Shown: positions 47,231-60,700 of the stretch, in pieces
Position numbering within the stretch: the first letter of the stretch is position 1
How the letters are laid out: each line of letters starts with the position of its first letter
Source of the DNA: Balaenoptera acutorostrata
Lineage: Eukaryota; Chordata; Mammalia; Artiodactyla; Balaenopteridae
Direction: 5' to 3'
Assembly: GCF_949987535.1 (NCBI RefSeq)
Contig: NC_080081.1
Span: forward strand, 49,000,153-49,064,152
DNA: 64,000 bases
Program-made: the position numbers and the translations under genes
Notes under the pieces: model-generated
What the model was told of the DNA's origin: nothing
Seen by the model: only the letters and a program-made list of their open reading frames with translations
Databases searched by the model: none

Positions 47231-50200
47231 TCATATACTTGTTCAGGGAACACATAGCTGGTTTCATACTTTTTATGAAATGCAAACCTATCAGTCTAGA
47301 ATCTTATTCCATTGCTCCTAATATGTCTAAGCTTACAACAATTTACAAATTTAATATATTTAAAATGGATACAATAAATCTTAGCTTAAAGAGTTGTTAA
47401 AAACAACTGACACAATTTACTTGAATAAATTTTGAAAATATAATACATTATATTAAATTACTGCATTATTAATATTTCCTAAAATTCACTTATAACAATT
47501 TCATAAATTCATTTATGAAAGTTTCTTTGATTTATTTTTCATAGCTGTTTGGTTTCCAAGTTTGTCTATTACAATTTTCCATTTTTTGATAGAGTATTTT
47601 TTTCTAAGACTATTTCTATTGTTTCTTTCAATAAGTGGATTAAGCCATTGAGGGCAGGACAGACTCAATATTTCTTTTATAAGTCTGGATGGTTTAATTG
47701 TAAAAAATATAACTTGGAGGATAACCTAAGCGGCCAAGAGTATATAAGTAGGTTGAAGCCTTGAAATATGGTTGCTAAGTATGGCAAAACAAACAAAGAA
47801 ACACAGACACTTTTTCCCACCACAACAGAGTTCTCAACTGAAATTTGAATGCACTAATTAACTTGTCGCTATTGTAGTAGTAAGAACGCAGGTATTTCAT
47901 GGTCTAATGTCTAGTTGAGCCCTTGCAGACAAAACCTATTTTATAAAAGTGTCTCTATTATTATAGTGTGCATTAGATCTCTCTTTTTTTGAAACCATAG
48001 AGATTTTAGTTAAGATGCATGTGGTACTTTGTGACAATTTAAATGAATAGAGAACTTATGAGTGCATACCTTATGACAAATATATGGCCAGATTTGTCTT
48101 CTGTATCCAAGTCTATTGCATTTTCTACTAATACAATATTGCTTTCAATAGAAGTATGCATCATGGTATAAATCTAATATGGTCCATTGGTTTAACAGCA
48201 TTTGACAATCCTTTATATTTCTCCAAAAGATTCTCTATGACACTGAATTAAGACAAATGGTTTTTCTCAGATATAGCAAATTTTACTATCTCGTGCTTTA
48301 TTTCTGACAGAATTAAAGATAACTCAAACAATCTGAAGCTCAAAAAGCATGTTCAGCTCTGAAGGAAGTCTTCATGTTAAGTATTAAGTTAAAATCTCTT
48401 AGCATTAGCGAGAAATCTTTCTTAGATCATTTCCTGTTCATTAAAGTACAGGGGAAAATAACATTTTTAATAAAGGCAGGCTTCAACCCCTGTTACATAT
48501 AATTCATTCCTAGAGTGGATTTCCTTATGCATCACTGGAAACAGATTGCTGCAAAGAAAATAAACTTGAGAACCATCAATGATGATCTATTATAACTTTC
48601 CAGGTGACTCTAAAGAAGTTATTTTTTTTAACATACCAATGCCTGTAGGATATTTTTCATTCTCAGAAGAAACATTTCATTTTTACATTATTTTCAAATC
48701 TGCCTTTTTTAGAACAATTATTAAAAGGAAAAGTCTTCTAAATTGTCATAATCATGTTTTTGAATTCATCACATGTGATGGACGATGGTATAAACATTGC
48801 TTCAAAGAAATTCTGCCATTAAAGTGATTTTTCTTAAACCTTATCAAAGAGGAGGCACAGCAACCAGCCTTCTAGCCTGTACTGAAATAGCAAATGCTGA
48901 CAAGCTTGTTAATAATTCAAAAGTCTTTTCAGTGCATTGTGTCTATCCTTAAGTTTTAGTTTTATAGAAATGTTCAAATATATTACCTGCAGTTCTTTGC
49001 AATTTTATTTTTTTAGAATTTTGTATTCCCTCTTATCATAAAATGGACTGCTTTTGAAACTCATACCAAACACATCTGCTAAAGCACCTCTGCTATTTTT
49101 ACTTCACTCTGCATAGGTGTTTTTTCACAGCATCCAAGAAATAGTTATCTCAGCTAGATTGAGATAAAACCTATTGCCAAAAAAGAAGATGTATCTTTAA
49201 TATTTTTCTTTTGAGTTACAGAATCCATGTGATTTATTTCATAACTGTACCATAATTTTTGTCTGTAGTTTTGGTCAAACTATTTAACCTCTTTATCTCA
49301 ATAGTCTTCATTTTTAGTCAAAAGTAAAGCTTAGATAGAAAAAAATATAGGCATAAAAATGAGAAAATTGTTTAGGAATACTAATATAGCAATTAATTTT
49401 TGGATTGTGTAACAGTCCAGGTTGGGGCTTATTCATGGAAATTATTGAAACAGCAATTTCCTCATCTACAAGATGGAAAATTGTAATATAGTCAGAGGGT
49501 TATACGAGTATTAATTGAAATATGAATGGTAAAGTAAGTCACATAAATTGAGTCTTCAATTTCTCATTTCCCTTTAGTTATTTTTTTTGAAAGTTAGCAT
49601 TTTACCTGTTGTTTGCAAGTGGAGTTGTTATTCTAACTCAAATATGCTAGTGAACTAAAGGTTAAAGTTTTTCTTCTCATTTCTTAATTCTACCCAATAA
49701 GTTCTAAATTTGAGGAAATCAGATTTTTGTGTTTTCAAAGAAAAAATGTTAATTAAAAGGACATTGTTCTCTCTCCCTTTTTTTTTTTTTTTTTTTCCCC
49801 ACTTAGAGTAAGGCTGAAAAAGGTAGTCTAAACACAGGAAATATTTTATTTCAGAAACCATTAAAGTATCTTTTGATAAAATAATATCCCTAAAAGTGTG
49901 AGCCAGGAGCAGAAGAAGGATATCCACACTCAGGAATGTAAAGGTTTTAAATCAACTGTCAGAAAGAATACTGGGAATTTAATTAGATTATTTTAAAATC
50001 TGAAGTATTTCAGAGAATCTAATAAGCTTACTGGAATTAGATATTATTTATTTTTGATTTCATGTATCTTAAACTATGCAATTTGGTTCTTTTCATCTTC
50101 CTTGCTGAAACAATTTAAGAAAGTGGTCACTTAAAACATAAAGGAGTTATATATTGACATCAACCAGCCACAAGAGGGAAGTCTTGGCTATACTGGAAGT

Positions 50201-53170
50201 ACTGTACGTATAGGGAGGGGTCCAGTTTTGCAGAAAAACAGAAATAAAAAACAAGTAAAAAAGAAGAGAAAAAGTATTTTATCTTTTATTTATTTATTTA
50301 TTTTGGTATATCCTGATGCTATACCAACAAGAGAAAATTATTTGTAGGTCTGGTATGTTATTAGACTTTACAAGTGTAGAATAGTACTCTTGTCACACAA
50401 TATGTTTTCTTTAAAATTTAAATAATTTGTTCTCTGTGAAAGTCAATACAAATCTACTTTAAATAATATATACATGAATATATTATTACTCATGCATCTA
50501 TATTTTATTCACACAATATAATTCATAAGAGTAATTATTGCTTAGGTCTCTGAGCTCTACCCATTAGTTCTCTCTGTTATGTATTAGTGGCATCTTTGGA
50601 ATGAATTCTGACTGTATTTTATCCTCCTTGAGAATCCTACTTGTATAATTAAGAGATTTAGAATCTCAGATATACATAGACCAAGAAATAAATGAAAAGG
50701 ATAAAGCAATTGGAATAAGATCAGCTATTAAGCGATTTGGAAATTCATAGTGAAGAAAATTCTGAAATAGATACTGGGCTCTGGAATGGCATGTTTTAAT
50801 TGAAAGGTATTTAACTGGAAGCTTTTGTTTGGATTCACTATGGGAAAGTTTCTGTTTGAATTCGTGATCACTCACCAAATAGTCAGCCTCGCATGGTATT
50901 ATTAGACCATGCAATCATCATATTATCTACTGAATAGAATGTTCTAGTATTTGTGGCAAGACGTGGAACACAGGACTCTTAAATCCTGACTTTGGCTTTT
51001 AAGAACTTTGCTAATGACATAGGTAATAAATACTAAATACTGTTTAATGTCTCTGCTTTATCATCCTAAAAAGTATGCAATTTGGTTCTTTAGCTTTTCA
51101 TTGAAAAAAGATAGTAAAGTTCTGTAAAAACTTGAAGAACTTCCATTCATATAGATAAAAAGAATATTACAAAGGCTTTTAGTACACATAGAATACATAT
51201 GAATTATGCTGTTTCTCTTTCTCTGTATTTATCGCTATACCCACTTAAGTTTGTGAGCTTTGACATTGTAGCTACTTTGAGTATATAAAGATTTATCATA
51301 AGTTATTTCTTCAATTACTTAGGGAGAATTTGTTTTAGCCTAACTTCTAGTAACTGGTTCAAGTTGGTTAGTGAGCTGGTGGTAACCCAGAGTAATAAAT
51401 GCTATGCCTTTGTTTAGATTTAACTTCATTTTTAAGTGCATCTCTATACTCACCTGAAAATCATAAGATTATTTCATTTAATATTTGGTAAAATTATTAT
51501 GACTTTTGACTTAGAATAATATAAACATATTGAACATAATATAATAATCCCAAATGTTTAAGTAAGTCCTGTTTTGGCTAAAATTTTATTTAATATTGAC
51601 ATTGTTTTGTTTCTTTTTCAGGTGAACAGTGTAATAAACTGTGAAGTGTTTATATTTTATTGGCATGGAGCTCATCAGTTCCCAGTTTGAAGGGAGTCAA
51701 TATTACTCTCAGAATTTTTTTTTTTTTTTTTTTAGCATACAATTAGCAATCATTCATGTTCTAAAGGACTTGTAGTGGCAGAATTGATAGACTCTCTTAT
51801 GTTTCCCTTCTATTAGGATGGATTACTTACAAATAATCCTGCTGCGATTAGGCATTTATTTTACAGTGCAAAATCTATATGGGGATCATTCTTAACATGT
51901 CTCTGGAGTTTGTTTTCATCATCAGTCAAGAAATATAAAGGTAAAGGAAGAACATTTAGAGAGGACATAGAATGTTTAAGCATAGTTCTAATAGGGCTGC
52001 CAGAGAAAATGCTTTTATGAAAGATGTATTTTATCTTAAACTGTATATGGGCCCAGCTATAAGTCCACATATGGCACTTTTATTTTTGTTTTAAGCCTTC
52101 AAAATTAAAGTTAAGCCATATTTAATGGTGGAACAGGATTTATTATTAATAAAAGATATATAACAGTCATACTACTGATTTAGACGTTAAGGTAAGCAGA
52201 ATTTCAGCTGCCAGCCTATGGTTACATTAAGAATTAGTAAGCAGAATGAAGGCTGTTCAATTCCCAAATCAGTATTCCAATTACTGGGGATTAATACTGT
52301 CTTATTTTCTCCTTGTTTTCTGAGTGTATTGCATGAATGTGCATTTGTTGAAACTTCGATAAATTATTATTCTGAGAGAGACGTGTGTTTCCTTATCAAA
52401 CAAAAATCAAAGTCTCTTTCTTGAATGTGGTATAATGTGTATTTTAATATTGTATACTAGTATTTTAAACAATTTTATTATAAGACAAATTATTATTATG
52501 TGTTTAAATAAAAGCTAAATTTTATTTTCTATCAATATAATTGGTATAGCACAGGGCAAGTTTTTTTATTACTATCAATGAATTGAGCTTGTTTTCATTC
52601 CAAAGTATCATTGGTGGTCTCTGATCCCTTTTCCAAACTTTTACAGGAAATTAAATATTTCCACCATCTTCAATAAAGTGGTCATTAATTTATAAAAACA
52701 ACATTTTGCATTTAAAAATCAAACTGCATCTTCACACAAACACTTTTTTAGCTAAGGATTGCTAAAAATTTGAAACTATAGTATTTTACAAAGGTACCAC
52801 ATATGTCTAATAAATGAGTATACTAGCAAGAACATTAGGGTAATCCTCATATATTAGGGAAATGAATGTTTAATGGAGTAATTAACATAAAATTTCCAGA
52901 AATATTTACCATTACATTTTTCTAGGGCTTTATAGATCTGAATGATCTATCAACAAATTTAGGGCATCTAACCATTTACAGAACTCCGTGTTCTGATGAG
53001 ACTTGTAAAGGGTTGTTTCTAGGCAACACTATGAAGAAGGAAACATTTATTGGTCTGGGGTTCTCCCATTTAACTGATGTCTCTTTATGTACTTATGAGA
53101 CACACGTTGTCACATCAAATTATAATTCCACACATCAGAGATTAACCAGAAGGAAGAAAAATTTTGGTTT
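47231..53170. other. Six kilobases of AT-rich DNA without recognised features
   Basis: No exon, RNA gene or confident repeat, apart from a possible MIR tail near 49450-49550 and T runs at about 49779-49797 and 51717-51734. A pyrimidine tract ending in CAG near 51621 looks like a splice acceptor, but no donor or coding frame supports an exon. Confidence 0.5.
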
Positions 53171-53171
53171 T

Positions 53172-53400
53172 TTTTTTTTTTTTTTTAGCTGTCGGACTCT
53201 GAACGCTTTTTCTGGTTTGGTTAGTCTGCCCAAAAACTCTTGTTTGGAGGCAGCACTGACTAAAAGCTCTCCCTGATCTCTGGCAGCTGTAGCTGAATAT
53301 TTGGTCTTAGTTCAACCAATCAGATGCTCTTGTGTAAAACTTAAATTAACCAGAGTTGTTCCTGTTATTTGAAACCACAAATCCTGACCAGACTTTAGAT
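53172..53400 (+). repeat. Possible LTR relic after a T run
   Basis: A T run (about 53168-53186) is followed by non-repetitive sequence with 'caaccaatcagatgctctt' and a terminal 'gagttgttcctgttatttga' part that recalls the 3' end of old LTRs. The alternative is an antisense retrocopy whose tail is the T run. I cannot decide between them. Confidence 0.3.
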
Positions 53401-54279
53401 TTATTTAGAGATTATATCATTTATCATCATCTAACCCAGAATGAGAGTGAATGGGGCACTATTGAAGATTATGCCATGACAAAGGGTGTAAACCAAGACT
53501 GTCTTGGGTAAACTGCTGTACATGGTCACCCTTCTTAAATGGGCACCTTAACTATAAGCTGACACAAATTTAAAATACTGGCCTCCTGGCAGAATTAAGG
53601 TTTTACCTTGTGGATCTTGATTTGAATGACATCCAATATTTGAGGAAGTTAATCTAAACGGTAATGGTGCAATCACCAGGGTTGATATTTTAGAGCAAAA
53701 GGCCTCTTACAAACTCCCTCAAAACACATGTAGAAGACTGCTTACTCAAATGATGCATCAAGCTCTCTCTGTGGGTAGAAGAATTCTAAAGAGAGCCCTT
53801 TTCTTCTTCAGAGATAGTGAAGCTGTGCTCAGTCCCTTGCTCTGTTAGTTACCATATTTCTAGGGTGACATGCCAGTGTTTCCTGAGGATTCCTCTTCAC
53901 CCAGCTGCAAAACTGATCATCTGGTGAAGAGGTAATTAGGGCTGAACTAGGAATCATGCCGGGATACGAATATCTTGTAACAGCACAGTGTTTGCATTGT
54001 AACTAATGAATACTCCCTTGCCTAATATAACCCAACCTAATTACCCATAAAGCTTCGGGTAATTTTCATTTGACCCTAAACTTTGTACACTTAGCTGCTT
54101 CTCTACCCAATACTAAATGATAACTCAACAAGAGGGTAGTGAGCATCAATAAGTAAGATTGTTCCCTCTTTAATATATCGTTATGCTTACAGTAGTTTAA
54201 TCAGAGAAAATCAGTTTTTACAGTATGGTCTCATTCACTTACCTAATTATCAGTTGTCATTTGGAGAAAACCCAGCCCA
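53401..54279. other. Unannotated DNA
   Basis: No gene or clear repeat. Confidence 0.5.
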
Positions 54280-54439
54280 AGAAAGAATACTTCAAATAGT
54301 TTTGCCATTTGTCTCTTTTGCTATGTTCATCAATTCTTTTGTACAAATTGCGTTAGCATCCATTGTAAAGAAAAAGAAGGAAAGTGAGGCCACTGTAATA
54401 TATGAAGAAAGAAAACAAATAAGTCTCACTGGGGAGGGT

Positions 54440-54530
54440 TTTGGGACAATGCCTTACCTCTATATCTCCAGTGCCTGGCATCACGCCTGAAGCATAGGAC
54501 AGGGCTCAATCAATATTTACTTCTTCCTGT
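54440..54530 (+). repeat. L2 3' end
   Basis: The phrases 'cctctatatctccagtgcctg' and 'gacagggctcaatcaatattt' match the L2 3' terminus. The 78-codon frame at 54254-54490 runs into it and is not a gene. Confidence 0.65.
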
Positions 54531-55468
54531 GTTCACATACTTTGAAATTATTCCAGACTGATACAAAGGGTGATATCTAAGCATTAAAACATGCTATAGA
54601 GGTTATTTTTAAAATTTCAATTTTCTGATAGAAACTGTAGATATTATAGACAGGTGGATTATGATAGAATTTTAATAAGCAATAATAGAAAATTTTCAAT
54701 AGAACAGCTATTTACAGATTGTGTTCTCTAACATCCAGTGTAAATGAAACTTTCACAGTATGTCTTCAGCCACAATCCAGGCACCATGGAATCATCCCTA
54801 AATCCAAACCAAGATGGGAAAGGAGAAGATGTACCTCAAACTGTGGTCATTAGGAACATGTCTAACATGAATGACACTAGTGACCACTTGATCTACAAAA
54901 GTGATGGAATTAATAAGAGTACAAATGAGGAGCTTGGGAGAGAGGTCTCTGAGATGAGCAAGGAAATCCTTTAAATATACTTTAGGTTTGGGTGAAACTA
55001 AACATATGGTTGATATACTTCTGGGGAAATTTGAGATTAGCACCATCGATGAGGCCATTACTGAGATCCTAGGACCTAAGGCCTTTGTTAAAAACGTGCT
55101 TACAAACACAGCTCAGTGAGCTAGCTTGATTATTGCTGAGGATGATGGTGAATATGAAACTTCTATCAAAAAATGTAGCCAGAATTGTGTTGTGAAAATA
55201 TTCTTCCTTTCACACACACTGTTAGTGTTTTTTATTTTTTTCTTTAATATATTACACTGACTCCCTCCATATTCCCAGAGGAGATATGAGGAAATGAATA
55301 AAGATGTCAGTAACTACATTGAGGAAATGGTCTACAACTGAAAGTCAGATGCATTTTGTGCCAGTTTTTGGTTGGAATGGTGACAAGATACTGGGATCCA
55401 AGCTTTAAAATGCTTGGAACACGGATACAAAATCAATCATCCACAGCATTTCTGGAACTATATAGCCT

Positions 55469-56044
55469 TTTTTTTTTCTTTTTTTTGTTAAAGGGATTAG
55501 TTTATTAGGATTTGATATAGATGTAAGGAAGAACTGAATATCCATAAAGTAGCTAAGACAATCACCTTTGGCATGGACTCCTAAGTCTTTCTTCCCCTTT
55601 GCTATGAGGAAAAGAAAAATTTAAAAATTTTAAATTCAGTTTCAACTGCAAGTAAATGATGACATAAGAGATAGTGGGACATTATCCAAAGAACTTTGCC
55701 TATTTTTTCAATGCGTCTCTAGACTTCTGATGAATTACCATTGCCTAGATTTTGGTCACGTTGGCAAAAAAATAAAGCTTCTTATTGTTACATTCTGAAA
55801 CATGTTCAGAGCCTGACAGAATGTTCTCTAGGGGCAAGATTCTTCTTTTGTTAGATCATGAAAGATCATCCACAAATGTGAAGTCCATTGCCAGTTTATC
55901 TCACAAGCCGCTCATGAAAGTACATTCACATTTATGAATTCTACTGCCACAAATTCTTTGAAGGCTGGAAGAAGAATCCAGTTCTCAGATTTCCAGGTGC
56001 AATACGCTTTCAAAGATCATCTGCTTCTTCACTCAAAGTTCTTC
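55469..56044 (-). pseudogene. Unidentified antisense retrocopy candidate
   Basis: On the minus strand the block ends with AATAAA (reverse complement at about 55500), about 12 bases before an A-rich tail (T-rich run 55469-55487 on the plus strand). That is the 3' end of a polyadenylated transcript. The upstream sequence has no recognised domain, and all frames contain stops. It may be a retrocopied mRNA 3'UTR or a non-coding RNA. I could not identify the parent. Confidence 0.4.
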
Positions 56045-56190
56045 TGTGGTCCAGCAGCATTGGTATCCTCTGGGAGATTGTTAGAAATGCAGAGTCTCTG
56101 ATCTCACTCCAAAACAACTGAATTAGAATCTGAATTTTACAAGGTCCCCAGATGATTTGTATATACACTAAATTTGGTAAGCATGGAACT
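56045..56190 (+). mobile_element. MER5-like hAT-Charlie fragment
   Basis: The phrases 'cagcagcattggtatcctct', 'gttagaaatgcagagtctc', 'aactgaattagaatctga' and 'ggtccccagatgatttgta' follow a MER5/Charlie non-autonomous element. The orientation is by consensus. It is incomplete at its outer end. Confidence 0.7.
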
Positions 56191-57040
56191 ATATAGCTTT
56201 AAGAATTGGATTCTATCCTGTCACCAACTCATGTAATTTAAGAACTCTTAATCTGCCCTTCCAGGTTGACTATGAAACTGGTACTCTTGGTGCTGTACAG
56301 GGAGTCAGATATGGATCTTCTAGCACTGGGTATGGTGGAACATCTTTTTCCTTTCAATGTTGGAACTGAAGAAAATTCTGTTAATATGGAGTTCGAGTCT
56401 CAGAATGAAGTTCTGCATGGTAATAAGGTGAATGTCCATATGATTAACTGTCTTCCCAGCTGTCTACTGCAGTATGTGGCTGGTGGTGGGAATAACAACC
56501 TACCATGGGAGGTGCTGGCTTTAGTGGTCACCATCCTGAGCTACCTAGGCCCGACTCTTGCTGGCCTGAAGTGATGCTGAATTGTCACCTCTCTTATTGC
56601 TGGTAATTTTGCTGGGATTGAACTGGAAGATTGACCCCCATTTTGATAAAAAAATAGCCTCAAATCTTTAAATCTGATGATGTTGTCCTCATTATCAGGT
56701 CCCAGGCAATCTTCTGTGTGTGGAGATCATCTCCAACTAGTCTTCCTAGGATGTTTGCTATACATGATATGAGACTAACTGTAGATTTAGAAGTTATTTT
56801 AAGACATTTGTTAAAAGGTTATTGGAGCTTCCCCAGAAAATTCTGAAGAATGGCTAATAATACCAATGCATGGAAAATGTTTTGGGAGGAAAGAAATCTT
56901 TTGTAGACCACTCTATTTTATGTTTGTAGCAGCTTTAAGTTATTCATCCTTAAAATCAGAATACTTTCAGTGGGAAAAAAATACCAAAATTCTGACACTG
57001 AATTTTGAGGCCATTAAAATAAATTTAATATGATTTTAAA

Positions 57041-60000
57041 AGCACCAATTATGACATGGATGACAACAACAAAATGTTGAAGGTGTTCTGATTGTATGCT
57101 TGTTCAGTAATTTTTGTGTAATGTGTTTAACATTCCCATCCACTTTTACAGGGAACAAATTATAACATCACACAAGATATATCACAAGGGGTGTTTGCTG
57201 CCACTCCTGTAGAGAAAGTGTGCTAAAGAGTCAGTGATTTAATAGCCAGGAGACTGAATTACTCTCCTGCATCTGGAGTTGCTCTCTGAGGGTCAGGGTT
57301 GAGGTCTGTGGATAAGGTAAGGAACACGGGAAGAGAAAGGAAAACCATGTACAACTGTCTGTGTTATAAATACTCTGATGGCAAATAGGAAACATTTGTC
57401 CCTAAGGACTTGTAATCTGACACCTGTCAAGAACACTAAATTATTTTTTTAAGAATAAAACGGGGCTAAATTGACCTCTTGTCTTGGAGGTTCCTGAAAG
57501 GAAGAAGAAAATAAAAATATGGCTTAAGTCACTTTGCTATAACTTGCTGCGTGTGGAGTCCTAGAAGCTGTTGTATGACATTTTTAAATGAAATTAAATG
57601 ATCCCTTGAGGTTAATAAGAGTAAAAAGCCTGCAAATATTGTGGGGATTTTTTGGATAGAATTTCTATGGATTATTTAAATAGTATTTACACCGAACATG
57701 TTTTCTATGCTATTGTCCAGTAAAAACAGCTGAAAGCAGAAGAGCAAGAAACATATATATCAATGAAAACCCAAAGAGGAAACAAGAGGATGAGCTTCAG
57801 ATAATATAAAATGATGATTTAGAAAACAAAAACAAAATGTTTCATTTATTTATTCATATGACACACTTTTAATGAATTCCTTCAAGTGCTAACAATTCTG
57901 ATAAAAATTGAGAGATACTAGCGTGAGAAAAAATAAAGGCACATATATTCGGGTAATGGAAACAAATAGTGATTAAAGAATCATAAAAGAAAATGGAAAA
58001 TTCCATCTCTCATAATGGCTACAAAAGGATGGTAACTGGATCTTGGCTATCATATACAAGGGGAGTGTTGGCCAGATCTGGAAGGTCAAAGGAGACATCC
58101 CTGAGGAATGATGGTGAAGAATGGGTCTAATTTCAAAGTTATGGTAAACCAGATGAAGAACTGGAGGAAGATAACTGAAGCTTAAACTGTAAGACACAGT
58201 TAACATTACATATGAAGTTTTTGAACCTAAGGTTATGTCAACAAAGAAAAGATGTTTGAAAGCTGATGTTTTTGTTCACAGAACAGTTTTATTGTTTTAC
58301 ATTTTTTTACTAATGCTGGAGCTGCAGAATTCATATGAAAATTGAAGGTAATGTTTAGTAAAGGTTCAAATGTGGGATACCCTGATCTAGGTTTTGCATG
58401 ACCTTATGGATATGGTTGGGCAAAGGGATGGAAAGCAAACAGTTGGATATAGTTCTTGCTCTCTGGAATTTTAAAATATAAACTATTAAATGCAATTGAT
58501 ATAAGAAAATATGTGTGACATATTTCCACCAAATAACATGTAGAGTTATGATTTTTTTAAAAAGACAACTAAGCTTGGAATAAAAAAAAACTCTTGGTTC
58601 AAATACTAGCTTTGACACTGCCTTTGAAAATGGTTTGAAATTTCTGATGGACTAGACTAAAGCAAGGATGAAAATGAAAATATAAACTAACAGCTCTGAA
58701 GGAAACTGACACAGGATCCTTCCTTCCTTCTATATCACATTTTACATAATAGTGCATGGCGCTATACTCTCATTTGCACAAGTCAAAATTATAACATTAT
58801 CCTATACACTTAATTCTCCTTCTATTGGTCATAAAACTAGTGTATTGCTTCTAAAATGATACTCTGCTACTTTACCTCTCTGCTTGTATTTTTCAGTAGT
58901 TGCTTATCTAGTTTTCTTAGTGAGGGACTTATGGCCCACTAGAACTTGAACTTTGCCTGCCTCTTCACATTTATTGCTACACGGCCTAGAATACATGGTT
59001 CCCAAGGTTGCTGGCAAAGGGGAAGAGAGGATGTGGAGAATGAGCACCTATTTCATCTGCCCAGGACCGTTGGTAATTTATCACTTCCTCTCATATTCTA
59101 TAAATGAAAAATAAATCACAAAACTCTTCTAGATGCACTGCTGTGATCAGCAAAACATTTCATTTTACTAGGCCCACAGCTACACTACATTTCCCAGTAT
59201 AGCAATATCCCCAGTAAGATGAAATGGGTTAGTAAAGATATATTTTCTCTAGCCCAGTATCAAAATTTTAGTTTACAATGAAAAATGACTTTCCAAGAAT
59301 GGGAATATTTATGTTTACATGATGAACATATTTTCTCCCTATTAACAAGCAATACGTAATATAGTATTAAACATGATTTAGAAAATTCCATTATAATTGA
59401 GGAATTGAAGAAAAGGATGTAGATTAATGAAATGTTTACTAGTAGGACTAAGATAACGTGATAACTCAAATCAGGATGATTTTGCCAGTAGGACCAGAGA
59501 TATCTAAAGTCTTTTGGAAAAGAATGTCTGTTGAACATAGCGTCAAGGTCTCACAAATGCCATTTTCCTTTGTGAACCTCCTTTTTCTTTGCTTCCTTAT
59601 AGACCAATCCCACCCTATCCTCATCCCCAGTGCTGTGATGTAGTCCTTCTTGAAATATACTAGTACCTTTAGCCATGTACAGCAAAATTTTGCTCATCAA
59701 ATCTTTTAAACATAATTATGCACATACATGATTATGTGTTCATTTTAGGGGTCAAGTCCCCAAGTATTATCTACTATTTACCATTTCCAAAGTTTTAGAA
59801 ATGCCACTCTATGGACCCCATATAGTAAAAAACCAAAAAGAAAATATCTTAGTGTCAGAATAAGGGCTACCAGCCATGGCGTGCAAATCTGTTCAGAGAA
59901 TTTGGGAAGTATCAGGGCCCCACTGGCACCCCAAAATCATTCTATCTATATTGATCTATTCCAGACATATGTGTGAAGAACTCTTTGTCATCTATGGAAA

Positions 60001-60239
60001 AAGGAAACAAGAAGTAAAATTGAATTCAATTAGTGATGGAAGAGTTTTATGCCACACACATATACAAAGGAATGAAAAAGAAAACAAAGAGAGACTAAGT
60101 ATATTAGCAGAAGATATTACTCATAAATACTATTAAGGAAAGCAAAAAGGGTAAAAAATGATTTCTGAACAAAATATACATAAAAATGGAATTAATAATT
60201 ATCAAGATGGATTGTGTATTCTCAGAAGAGGTAGCAATG
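57041..60239. other. Unannotated DNA
   Basis: Three kilobases with no recognised exon, RNA gene or repeat. The short frames (77-92 codons on the minus strand) match nothing known. Confidence 0.5.
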
Positions 60240-60580
60240 ATTAATAGAAACCAACATAGGTTCACTAAGAATAAGTAATGTCAAATTAATTTTATTTCCT
60301 ATTTAGATAATTTTCTTAGGCAGAGAGATGAAGTGAATATTATGGGGAAAAATCTAACTTTATTATTATTTTTGACAGCCTCTCAGATTATCTTTGTGGA
60401 CAAGATGAAGAATGTATATTAGAGATATCATATTAGATGAATTTAAAATTGACATAGTTGACTAAACAGTCATACTAGAAGAATGATGGAGAGAAGTTTC
60501 TCCAAGACTCTGTCTCCAGTCCCATTCTAATCAATGTTTTAATTAATTATTGGAATGAAGATATGCGAAGCAGGGTTTAT
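60240..60580 (+). repeat. Possible ancient RT fossil (CR1/RTE-like LINE)
   Basis: The phrases 'gaaaccaacataggttcac', 'aatgtcaaattaattttattt', 'ttatctttgtggacaagatg' and 'ccattctaatcaatgtttt' follow, in order, an old reverse-transcriptase coding consensus that I recall as an 'asn-his...lys-met' RT segment. Most codons are broken. Confidence is low because the order, not the identity, carries the case. Confidence 0.35.
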
Positions 60581-60599
60581 TTAGTTTACTGATTGAACA

Positions 60600-60700
60600 G
60601 AACACTAATTCAATGAATCAAATATTTATTAGGTACTTATTATGTTTCTGGCATTGTGCAAGGAGAAAAAAAAAAACCAGATTGTATGTGAAGGCTACCA
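60600..60700 (+). repeat. Ancient repeat phrase (as at 285-500)
   Basis: It has 'ttcaatgaatcaaatattta' and 'ggtacttattatgtttctgg', the same core seen at 285 and 39530, followed by an A run at 60667-60677. Confidence 0.45.

Larger units (their letters stand above)
55411..56195. other. Insertion inside the EEF1A pseudogene
   Basis: About 0.78 kb with no counterpart in EEF1A separates the parent's region around GWNGD from the part starting near 56200. It holds a T run and an antisense, poly(A)-signal-bearing block (about 55469-56044) and a MER5-like element (56045-56190). Some parental sequence (the segment between the two arms) seems lost at the junction. The insertions are younger than the pseudogene. 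Confidence 0.7.
54766..57040 (+). pseudogene. EEF1A1P-like: EEF1A1-type processed pseudogene, split by an insertion
   Basis: The parent delivers aminoacyl-tRNA to the ribosome. The copy has no introns. It begins with 5'UTR-like sequence before the expected start (ATG 54814-54816) and follows the parent order. The N-terminus keeps HLIYK (about 54880) but the P-loop GHVDSGKST is replaced by a non-functional string. Then come a D-I-x-L-x-KFE part (about 55013), an IKNM-like part (about 55088), the QKRYEE-like part (55278) and GWNGD (about 55371). After an insert, the copy resumes with the 'ccaccaactcg'-like part near 56221 and runs to the C-terminus (about 56700-56780) and a recognisable EEF1A1 3'UTR ending near 57035. 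Many stops, short deletions and frameshifts make it non-coding. The 102-codon frame at 56266-56574 is out of the parental frame. Confidence 0.85.

Noticed and set aside
51600..51660. Pyrimidine tract and CAG resembling a splice acceptor
   Set aside because: No coding frame, donor site or recognised exon nearby; such tracts are common in AT-rich DNA.
56266..56574. 102-codon frame as a separate small gene
   Set aside because: It lies in the EEF1A pseudogene in a non-parental frame.
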